Below are positions 10,717 through 20,000 of a stretch of 64,000 bases of DNA, one piece after another. Position 1 is the first letter of the stretch; each line of letters starts with the position of its first letter. Made by a program: the position numbers and the translations under genes. Under the pieces are notes generated by a model, which was not told the DNA's origin, made no database searches, and worked only from the letters and a program-made list of their open reading frames with translations. Origin of the DNA: Lathyrus oleraceus (taxonomy: Eukaryota; Streptophyta; Magnoliopsida; Fabales; Fabaceae); NCBI RefSeq assembly GCF_024323335.1, contig NC_066581.1, positions 228,734,539 to 228,798,538 of the forward strand. Reading direction: 5' to 3'.

Positions 10717-12111
10717 TTAACGGTTTGTTTCTTGCAGGAGAAATTCACGGTGATGAACTAGAATGCTATGGACTACGCTCATGTCAATCAGCGCATTCTT
10801 TCCACATACAAGGTTCTTATCAGTTTCCTTGCTCGGGTCTTCTGGAAATCGTTTAACTGAATTTGAATCAATTGAACAAAATATCTGGATTTGCCATGGT
10901 TCAGGATCCTCGTCATTTAAAGCAGCAAATACTGCACTCAAGAAAGAGTGAGATCCACTTTCTTCTTCTGGAAAGAGAAACTGCATTATGGCTTCTTTAT
11001 GAAACTCATTTCCACTTGCAATATTGCTGACTGCGTATATCCCATGTATAATGATTTCAACTCTTGAGGATTTTTTTAATTGCCTTCCAACAGCATCCAG
11101 TATGATACCATTTTCAGCAAAAGCAAATTCAACACAATCCATACATCCATCAACAAAATTGCGAACAAGGGCCAAAGCTTGGTGTTGAACAGAAGGCTCG
11201 GGATCACAGATAAGGCTAGCTACTGAAGAAGCAGTCAACTCCATAAAAATTGCTTCCTTGCACATCTTATCAGCGAGAAATATCACGTTCCGCAAGGACC
11301 ACACAACATTCAACCTTAAAGACGAATCCATAGGCTTTGTCAAATGGACAAGCTCTTTAATGCCACCGCATTGTATGAATGTTGACTTATTTGGTGTAAA
11401 GTCCACTACTATGTTGCTAATAGCAACAAGGGCTGCAACCTGGACAGAAGTGCAAAGATCAGAGAGAAGTCGTGCTAATGGAATGACAATCCTTTCATTC
11501 ATGAAATAACCTGCACTCAAATTCTTGATTGAGCGTGAGACAGTTTTTTTTAAGCAAATGCAAGCTGCAGTCCGCACATTGGCTTCATCATGGGTTAAGG
11601 CATTAATTAGTAGATTTAAGACCTGCAATGACATAAACCTCGCCCTGCAGCATTCCAGTTTTGAGCAAAGATCGGCCAGTGCTAGAAATATCCCTTCAAG
11701 ACGTTTGGGATGTAGATCACAATTTTGCAAGTGATTGTAGAATTTGTCTATAGCATTTGCTTCAAATGCTAACTTCTGCATATCTTCCTTTCCAGCAACT
11801 AAACTCGAAAAAGCAAAGGAAGCCTCTTCTCCAACTTGACCAGAATCGTCAAGGAGCTCAAGCAAAATATATATCAATTTGGTTTTGATTGCTATGTATT
11901 GCAGAACGCACGATGAAGAATTCTTTATACAGATTAGGCACAAGCAGGCCAGCAACCTTGTCCGAGAGTGTCGATCCTTGGTTAATTCAATTACAGAACG
12001 CAACGCTCTTCCATTTTGAAGTTTCGAAAACTTAGCGACAACTCCTGGATTCTTTTTAAGAATTGTAGCTATGGACTCTAAGCTAGCATCTCGTGTTGAT
12101 TGGGATAATTG
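10717..12111 (-). pseudogene. ARMC8-like armadillo-repeat fragment (retrocopy) with an unassigned tail
   Basis: A continuous - strand frame reads from antisense VHA-A sequence into ARM-repeat protein starting about 12111 (SLESIATILKKNPGVV...). It includes NVVWSLRNVIFLADKMCKEA, LICDPEPSVQHQALALVRN and SNIASGNEFHKEAIMQ. These match plant ARMC8, the armadillo subunit of the CTLH/GID ubiquitin-ligase complex. Similarity ends near 10941. The last ~74 codons (ALNDEDPEPWQ... to QETNR) do not fit ARMC8 and are probably another gene piece. The frame is open for about 460 codons with no intron-like break, which points to a cDNA origin. Neither the normal start nor the normal C-terminus is present. It is head-to-head with the VHA-A fragment at about 12110. 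Confidence 0.82.
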
Positions 12112-12444
12112 TCTGCCGTTCATGGAGGTTGCATGACAACTTTCGAAGACTCCGAGAAGGAGAGCGAATACGATTACGTTCGTAAGGCATCTGGATCCGT
12201 CGTGGTTGCAGATGACATGAATGAGGCTGCTATGTATGAACTGATGTGTAGCGGTCGAGAAAATCTTAATAGTGAAATCATCCGTTTGGAAGGAGATTCT
12301 GCCGCTATCCAAGTTTATGAGGAAACTGTTAGGTTGATGATTAATGATCAGGTGGTACGTGCACCCAAGCCTCTGTCTGTGGAGTCGGGACCTGGAATAT
12401 TGGGAAATATTTTGGGTGGAATTCAGGGGCCTTTGAAAACTATT
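12109..12444 (+). pseudogene. V-type H+-ATPase catalytic subunit A, N-terminal fragment
   Basis: From the ATG at 12109 about 112 codons match the N-terminal beta-barrel region of plant vacuolar ATPase subunit A. Conserved stretches are TTFEDSEKESEY, AAMYEL, EIIRLEGDSAAIQVYEET, KPLSVESGPGILGNI and GIQGPLKTI. After that the frame leaves the family and stops at 12474, well before the nucleotide-binding P-loop. Full proteins are about 620 residues. Several conserved glycines and charged positions are altered. It is the only mosaic piece on the + strand and directly abuts the ARMC8 piece. It is a non-functional gene fragment without visible introns. Confidence 0.88.
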
Positions 12445-12514
12445 GATGCATCAGGTGTTTGCATTATATTTTGACTATCTGTCCTTGTTTCCAGACTGTG
12501 ATTGATGAAAGAAT

Positions 12515-12643
12515 TGGAGGATGACAGTTTGGTTCTAAGGAAACACATGCCTTCCGGATTGCGTCTAACTCATAGAGTAAAACTTGATAAAAATGTCCTT
12601 CACTTACATCATCCTTGTAAAGTATGATTCGCAGGGGCTTTAG
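12515..12643 (-). pseudogene. ARGONAUTE PIWI-domain fragment
   Basis: About 43 codons on the - strand ([20 protein letters not shown], then [19 protein letters not shown]) match the segment of the plant ARGONAUTE PIWI domain that carries the second catalytic Asp region (YRDGVSEGQF type). Here the motif reads YKDDVSEG, with Arg and Gly changed. The match ends after NCHPP and the frame runs into unrelated sequence. With neither PAZ nor the rest of PIWI it can have no slicer activity. It sits between the VHA-A piece and an unidentified piece. Confidence 0.85.
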
Positions 12644-12659
12644 TTGTGTTTGATGCAAG

Positions 12660-12830
12660 GCTATGATAGTCGCATGATTCTTCTGTTGTCACTACGGTTA
12701 TGTCGTTTTCGGGCGTGACAATGCATAGCTTCAAGTTCAAGGATGTTAAGTTCTGGAAAATTGGATACACAACAGTAAGGCCAAAAGGATCCACTTCCAA
12801 AATCCTGACAAACTCGTTATTGACCTGCAC
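12660..12830 (-). pseudogene. Unidentified gene fragment in the mosaic
   Basis: About 57 codons on the - strand ([51 protein letters not shown]) read like real protein and follow directly after the cotransporter piece. I do not recognise the family. It is bounded by the cotransporter fragment on one side and the ARGONAUTE fragment on the other, so it is probably another captured exon or cDNA piece. Confidence 0.45.
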
Positions 12831-12831
12831 C

Positions 12832-13745
12832 TTCTCTCTCTGCTCTTGCCTTCATCTTGGTTAAATAATCAACAATTCTTTGATTAGCACTGGTAAATGC
12901 ATCTAATGATTCATCTTACGGAGTTCCACTATCCACTTGTACATCCCATTTCATTGTAATGACAAAGACTTCTGCTTGCATCCGAAGATCGTAAAGGAAT
13001 TTTTTAACATCAGCTTTCAGCCCCTCTGCATCTGCTTCCTCTTCTGCAATACAGAAAACCTGAATCTTACAACTCTCAAAGCTCTCCTTTGTAAGAAGCA
13101 ATTGAGAGAGAAGTAGCATGAGACCACCATCTCTTACAATCCAATACAAGTCAATTGTACCATATTGCTTCTGGTACACATTTGGCCATTCATCGAGACC
13201 CTTTACTATAACTACTGCCTTGTTTGCAACAATGCAGTCATTAATTATACCAACAAAGGTGGCGGGGATATCTGTTAAGTTCTCCCTGCGCCAGATTTCT
13301 GGATAACGCATCACCACGATGTCCGGCTTGAGGTTTCCAAGGCCCATTGTCTGAACGATGCCTCAAAAACCTACAGACATGTTAGGAGCTACGACAATCT
13401 CGGCCACACCTTCACAATTCTTGTACTCTATGTAGGTACTAAGTTGTTTACAAGCTATCTTGGCATCTTCCGCACATTCATGGTAATCCCCGTCTAGTAT
13501 GGAGACAAATATAGTCATTCCTCGACCTTTTTCTTCATACAGTTAGCGAAGTCAGCAAGTTTGGGATGACAGGGAACATTTTCGGGCAGTTTTCCCCAAG
13601 GCCAACAAAACACTAGTGGAATTGGATACCAATTCTTTGGGTGCACTTGATTTGCTCCTAGAGACCGAAGGCTACGAAGTGCAAGTTGGAAATAAGTGCT
13701 TTTGAAACCGTCTCCCCAGTCTCCAGCCTTTCCTTTGATGCTCAC
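12832..13745 (-). pseudogene. Cation-chloride cotransporter (CCC1 type), C-terminal domain fragment
   Basis: On the - strand, 13745 to ~12832 encodes about 300 residues of the cytosolic C-terminal domain of a plant cation-chloride cotransporter. Conserved stretches are SIKGKAGDWGDGFKSTYFQL, LGANQVHPKNWYPIPLVFC, PCHPKLADFANCMKKK, MGLGNLKPDIVVMRYPEIWR, GTIDLYWIVRDGGLMLLLSQ, QVFCIAEEEADAEGLKADVK and DESLDAFTSANQRIVDYLT. It is broken by a one-base frameshift near 13520, a TGA at 13363-13365 and a TAA at 12916-12918. The coding match runs through about 0.9 kb with no intron. The membrane part and the final C-terminus are missing. It adjoins the 3' untranslated region of the host Ogre at about 13750-13775. 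Confidence 0.93.
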
Positions 13746-13775
13746 GTACCATGAAGACCCAGATTTTGATCCTGA

Positions 13776-14030
13776 AAAATGAAAATGCTATGATATGATA
13801 TGCATGGGCGAAAGATTCTTTATTTCTGAATTTATCTTGTTATGGACATGGTGAATCCTTAACAGGAGATGCCACTGGACAGACCAATCTGTGGGGAATG
13901 CTGATGGTCCACAGGGAGACAGACAAATGGTAAAAACCAACTCGCTGGGGAAAACAATCCTGCTGGAGAATCAGACACACACTAAAGTGAAATTCGATGA
14001 ACGACACTTAGAATACAAGAGATTTCGGTA
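13776..14030 (-). other. Host Ogre 3' region, low-complexity part without genes
   Basis: This non-coding stretch contains GCTGGGGAA-type phrases (13940-13975) like those at 37090-37500 in the nested Ogres. No coding or other feature is seen. Confidence 0.5.
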
Positions 14031-15147
14031 GTAAGTTCATACATGACTTACTAAACCCGAACAAGAAAAATTTCTACAACAGGTTCATACATGACCTGAT
14101 AACACTGAAACAATCATAGAGAAAGATTCTTCAGAACAGGTTCATACATGACCTGGTAATACTGGAATGAAAGCTCAACAGCAGGTTCATACATGACCTG
14201 ACAATGCTTGGGAATATCAAGAAGTTCTGACAGCAGGTTCAGACATGACCTAACAAACTCAGAAAAATTCAAAAAGAGTACATCAACAGGTTCATACATG
14301 ACCTGATGACAAACTTGAACATTTTGAGAAAATTTCCACAACAAGTTCATACATGACTTGACGACACTGGAATAATCAAAGGGAAAGCAACAGGTTCATA
14401 CGTGACCTGATAATACTGGAATAATCAAAGAAAAAGATTCTTCCAAAACAGGTTCAGACATGACCTGGTAATACTGGAATAAAGGCTGAACAACAGGTTC
14501 ATACATGACCTGACAAAATCGGAACATTCAAAGAATTTCCTGACAGCAGGTTTAGACATGACCTAACAAACTCAGAAAATTCCAAAAGAATATATCAACA
14601 GGTTCATACATGACCTGATGACAAACTTGAACATTTTGAGAAAATTTCCACAACAAGTTCATACATGACTTGACGACACTGGAATAATCAAAGGGAAAGC
14701 AACAGGTTCATACGTGACCTGATAATACTGGAATAATCAAAGAAAAAGATTCTTCCAAAACAGGTTCAGACATGACCTGGTAATATTGGAATAAAGGCTC
14801 AACAGCAACGGGTTCATACATGACCTGACAATGCTGGGGAATACCAAGAACGATTCTGACAGCAAGTTCAAACATGACTTGACAAACTCAGAAAAATTCA
14901 AAAAGAGTGTAGCAACAGGTTCATACATGACCTGATGACCAACTTGAACACTTTGAGAAAATTTCAACAACAAGTTCATACATGACTTGACGACACTGGA
15001 ATACTCAAAGATAAAGATTCTTCAAAAACAGATTCAGACATGACCTGGTAATACTGGAATAAAGGCTCAACAGTAACGGGTTCATACATGACCTAACAAT
15101 GCTGGAACATTCAAAGAATATTCAACAACAGGTCCATACATGACCTG
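14031..15147 (-). repeat. Hairpin array of CAGGT..ACCTG type in host Ogre 3' region, part 1
   Basis: Twenty or more copies of a 19 bp quasi-palindrome, typically CAGGTTCATACATGACCTG, are spaced about 50-70 bp apart. Examples: 14080-14098, 14137-14155, 14182-14200, 14287-14305, 14391-14409, 14599-14617, 14703-14721. Some units change both arms together: GTAAGT/ACTTAC at 14031-14051, and CAAGT/ACTTG at 14342-14360, 14654-14672, 14863-14881 and 14971-14989. A few are mispaired (ACCTA at 14248 and 14561). The spacers are related to one another, for example TACTGGAATAA. The array is interrupted at 15148 by Athila. Confidence 0.9.
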
Positions 15148-15383
15148 ATGATAACATGAAATAATATCACATTTTTGGACTCGATTTAATTAAATTATAT
15201 TATTATTTGTTTCGATTTATTTTATATCAATCGATATTACTTGGTATTTTCCTTCTATTCATCTCAGGTAACGTTATTTGAAGCATACGTGAAAAAGAAA
15301 GAAAAGGAGGTGCAAAAAGATGATGAGAAGCAATACCACTAAAGCCCAGCCCACAATCTACAAGGGAGAAGCGCTGAGAGGCT

Positions 15384-15468
15384 GTGACGAGCGCCACACA
15401 TGGTGTGACGAGCGTCACGCCCTGCTACTTTGTGTGACGAGCGCCACACATGGTGTGACGAGCGTCAC
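15384..15468. promoter_or_regulatory. Four TGACG-type inverted motifs upstream of the LTR TATA box
   Basis: GTGACGAGCGCCAC at 15384-15397 and 15434-15447 alternates with the near-perfect inverted repeat GTGACGAGCGTCAC at 15405-15418 and 15455-15468, in a 50 bp repeat. TGACG is the known core of bZIP/TGA-factor sites. The cluster lies 130-215 bp upstream of the TATA box and is preserved in the 3' LTR at 25722-25806. Enhancer function is inferred. Confidence 0.6.
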
Positions 15469-15599
15469 ACCCCACTCCTATATTTTTGGCTTTTGACGCG
15501 CAACAGAGGCACGTTGAGCCTATTCTTCCGCTTGACTCGTTGAAACGTGAAGGTTACTTACTGAAGGAAATTGTGGGAAACGGTTACAAAAGGGATTGA

Positions 15600-15608
15600 T
15601 ATAAATAG
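15600..15608 (+). promoter_or_regulatory. TATA-like box of the Athila LTR
   Basis: TATAAATAG occurs in the LTR and is preserved at 25938-25946 in the 3' LTR. Transcription of the element would start about 30 bp downstream. Confidence 0.6.
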
Positions 15609-16903
15609 AACCAGAAATCCAACCCTGGGGATCCCCTGCTTTTTTTCTTTCTGTCGTGCAAGCATTTACATTGACAGTACTAATTTTCTACAACTTTCTA
15701 TTTTATTAGCAACTTTTATTTCCTTTTCTTTTCCAGTCAAGCTTTCAAGCATTCAATTAATTTTTCACACAATAGTTTCTACACCGGAAACTATTGTGTA
15801 ACTTTTACTGGATCTAACCTTACGTTAGGTCAGAGTATTTTATTCCTTCGTTTCTATTTTTTCTGCCCGATTGAAGATTGCAAGAACAAATCCAACCGGT
15901 CTGTGGTGGAGTGTTCAAGCATCGAAGCTAGGAATATTCAAGATTTCTATTAATTTTACAGGTTCTTTAATTTTATTGTTTTAATTTATATATGCTCCGC
16001 TCTGCTATTTATTTATACTGTCTGTCTGATATGGTTGTATGTAAGCATAATTATTGTTTAGGCTTGTTTAGCATGTCTGGCTAAATAAACTTAGATATCG
16101 GTATGTAAAGTAAGCGGAATAAAGGAATCAAAACTAAGTTGGTTTAATTTTGTTTAAAAATATAATCACTCTTTTTATGGTCTCAATTTACAGAATTAAT
16201 ATCAAAGTTTTTGTACGAGAGTAAAAGACATAAAGAAGCTAAAATCAATAGAACGACAGTTTGAGTTTTTAACTGGACAGTGTAAATTGGACATTAATTT
16301 TAAATCAGGGCGAAAGCAATTTTTAGAGTTAATTAAATTCTAATCATTTTCAAAAAGTATTTTTAAAGGTTAAATGTGAGAGAGTTAAGCATTTAAGTTT
16401 AATTATATAATCTAAATCAACAGAGCGAGAGTTTGAGACAAGGGTGTTTAAATGGTTAGTGTTTTCTTAAAAAGAGTTTCTACAGATTTTATTGTTTTCA
16501 AAAAGTGATTTTGGACTTAACTAATTAGTGACAGCGCACGTTAATATAAAGTCATAGTTTATTCAACAGAGCGAGAGTTTGAGAAAAGACTTTTAATCAA
16601 TAGTGTCTACTGAAAAGATTTATTTTAAAACTAAGAAACTAACGAAGATTTGATTCCCTAATTACGACGAACTACATACCGATATCCGCTTATTTGATAT
16701 TTAATCTAGATCTTATTTTAGTTATACTTTCCTCCCCCCTAATTATCAAAGTATCATCCGCCTTAGCTTTACGAAGTAACCTTAGAAAAACGGTATATCG
16801 ATTCATAAGTCCCTGTGGGATCGATATCTTTTAAAACTACGCGATAAGACTGTGCACTTGCAGTTAGTACCCCAATAGACTCATAAAGTCGCGATCAAGT
16901 TTT

Positions 16904-16921
16904 TGGCGCCGTTGCCGGGGA
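16904..16921 (+). promoter_or_regulatory. Primer-binding site, tRNA-Asp type
   Basis: TGGCGCCGTTGCCGGGGA starts six bases after the LTR end. It is the typical Athila primer site, complementary to the 3' end of tRNA-Asp. Confidence 0.88.
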
Positions 16922-17009
16922 CTTTTATTTAGTCGATATCGTAACTCTTCTGTTACGCTGTAGAGACTAAGGCAATTTTTATTTTTCCTTTTGTCTTTCG
17001 TTGATTTGT

Positions 17010-20000
17010 ATGCCACACACTCGCTCACAAGGCGAACCGTACTACTTATGAATCAACAACGTTGAACGATATCTCCGAGTCTTACGACGAATTCGAGAGT
17101 ATCGTGCTGCAAACAATCTCCCTCCAATCGAAATTCCCGATCTCAAAAATCTTCTTCCTTCGCCGATACCCGAGATGGCAGAACCAGCTCGTGCTCTTCG
17201 AGATTACGCCGCTCCATCGCAAGATGAGCCGCATTCGAGTATTGCTCCACCCACAATCGAAGCAAACAATTTCGAACTTAAACCTTCGCTGTTACAAGCA
17301 GTACAACAAAATCAATTCTCTGGAAATCCTACCGAGGATCCAAACCTTCATTTATCCGTATTTGTCCAATACGCCGATACTGTTAAAGCCAATGGTGTCA
17401 CTTCAGAGGCAATTCGACTTCGTCTTTTTCCGTTCTCGTTAAGAGATAAAGCTAGAAGATGGCTTCAGTCTCTTCCTTCCAACTCAGTCACCACATGGAA
17501 CGAGTTGAAGAAAGTCTTTCTTGCCCGATATTTTCCTCCAAGCAAAACAGCTATGTTGAGAGCCTAAATAAATGGATTTAAACAGAAAGATAATGAGTCT
17601 CTTTTCGAAGCATGGGAAATATACAAAGACATGATGAGACTTTGTCCACACCATGGTCTTGAGGACTGGTTAGTAATTCATACCTTCTATAATGGTCTCT
17701 TGTACAACACAAGGTTAACAATCGACGCCGCCGCAGGTGGTGCGCTTATGGATAAACCTTATGCCGATGCTTATCAACTTATTGAAAGCATGGCCCAAAA
17801 CCATTATCAGTGGGGAAGCGACCGAACAATGGTAGAAAAACCTCAAACGAAAAGTGGCATGTACGAGATAAGTAGCCTTGATCATGTTAATGCAAAAGTA
17901 GATGCTCTTGCCCAGAAAATTGAAAATCTAAATGTATCACCTCCAGCCACCGTGGTTGCCGTAACTCAAAATTGCGAAGTCTGTGGAATCCAAGGCCACA
18001 CTCCTACAGATTGTCAACTCCTAACAGGAATCCAAGCAGAGCAAGTGAACTATGCTCAAGGAAATCCCTACTCGCATACCTATAACTCAAACTGGAAGAA
18101 CCATCCTAATTTTTCGTATAAGAGTAATAATGCTTTATACGCACCAGGACAAGCTCCCAGTCAAGCCCCAGCTATACCTCCCGGATATCAAAAGCCGACC
18201 CCATCTACACCTAACAATAATGTTCCTAGGAAATCCAACTTGGAAATCATGATGGAGAACTTCATAGCTTCTCAACAGCAAACCAATAAAGATTTCTTAA
18301 ACCAGAATGTACACACTAGCGAACAAATTAAACAACTAGCAAGTAAAGTAGATGCCCTGGCTACCCATAATAAAATGCTGGAAACGCAAATATCACAAGT
18401 AGCTCAACAACAAGCGCCTACTGCTGCCCCTACTGGTACATTTCCTGGACAGCCCCAACCTAACCCGAAAAGCCACGCTCATGCAATTATATTAAGAAGT
18501 GGAACAGAGGTAGAAGGACCATCTGATCCAAGGATTGAAAACTAAAACTCTAAAAAGTCAACTGAGGAAGAGAATAAACCTAAGGAAAAGGATGAGAGTA
18601 ATAAGGAAACCGTAGAAAAGAAAGAACCTTATGTACCCCCACCGCCTTATAAACCACCTATCCCTTATCCTCAAAGGCTTATTAAGACCAAAGATGCGGG
18701 CCAATTTAAAAAATTCGTTGACCTACTGAAACAATTAAACGTCACCATTCCTTTTACAGAAGCTATTACACAGATGCCCTCATATGCTAAGTTCTTAAAA
18801 GAAATTCTTTCTAATAAAAGGAAACTTGAAGATAGCGAAATCGTTACACTCACTGCTGAGTGCAGCGCTATAATCCAGAATATGCCTCCTAAACTTAAAG
18901 ATCCTGGTAGTTTCTCTATACCCTGTCACATAGGAAAATTCGTCATAGACAAAGCCCTATGCGATTTAGGAGCCGGTATCGGTGTTATGCCTTTATCCAT
19001 ATGCAAGAAACTGGAAATGGGAGAATTAAGACCAACTAAAATGTATGTGCAATTAGCAGATCGTTCCGTTAGATATCCTGTAGGAATTCTTGAAAACGTT
19101 CCCGTGCGCATAGGTCAATTCTACATTCCCACCGATTTTATAATTATGAACATAAGAGAAGATGAAGTTACCCCCATTATATTGGGAAGATCATTCTTAG
19201 CAACAGCCGGTGCTATCATAGACGTAAAGCGAGGACGACTCACTTTCGAAGTAGGAGAAGAGAAAATTGAGTTCATTCTTTCCCAATTTTTGAAAGCACC
19301 TGCAATAGATGACACATGTTACTTCATGGATATCATCGACGAATGCATAAAAGAAACAGAATTAGAAAATGACAAATTGCCTGACTATCGTGTAGAAGAC
19401 AGACTGAACCATTGTTTAGCAATAACACCGGATCCTACGCAATGTCTTAAGAAACCAAACCTCGACCTGAAAACACTTCCCAAAAATCTGAGATATGAAT
19501 TCCTAGACTCGGAACTTGAACGACCAGTGATAGTAAATGCAGACCTAGGAAAACTCGAAACCGAAAAACTCCTACATATCTTAAGAAAATATCCAACCGC
19601 ACTAGGATACAAAATCACCGATCTTAAAGGGATAAGCCCTTCTATTTGTATGCATCGCATCATGCTAGAAGAAGACTGTAAAACTTCTAGGGAACATCAG
19701 AGGAGACTAAACCCGATCCTGAGCGAGGTAGTGAAGAAGGAAGTAACGAAGTTATTAGAGGCAGGTATCATATATCCTATATCCGATAGCAAATGGGTTA
19801 GCCCTGTACACGTAGTACCGAAGAAAGGAGGTATAACCGTTATCAAAAATGAAAAAGGAGAAACTATAACCAAACGAATCGAATCGGGATGGAGAATGTG
19901 CATTGATTATAGGAAACTAAACAAAGCAACCCGAAAAGATCATTTTCCTTTACCATTCATGGACCAGATGTTAGAACGATTAGCAAAACATTCTCATTTC

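Larger units (their letters stand above)
15149..16897 (+). repeat. 5' LTR of Athila element (1749 bp)
   Basis: It starts TGATAAC and ends GCGATCA. It contains four GTGACGAGCGYCAC motifs (15384-15468) and a TATA-like box at 15600. It matches 25487-27235 at a constant offset of 10338 over most of its length. Confidence 0.95.

Noticed and set aside
10717..12312. The 531-codon frame as an intact host ARM-repeat gene.
   Set aside because: Its first ~67 codons are antisense V-ATPase sequence and its tail is foreign, so the start and end are not those of ARMC8.
14031..15147. Regular 19 bp repeats with 30-50 bp spacers resemble a CRISPR array.
   Set aside because: The sequence is plant retrotransposon DNA, the spacers are related to each other, repeats vary in paired fashion, and no cas genes are present.
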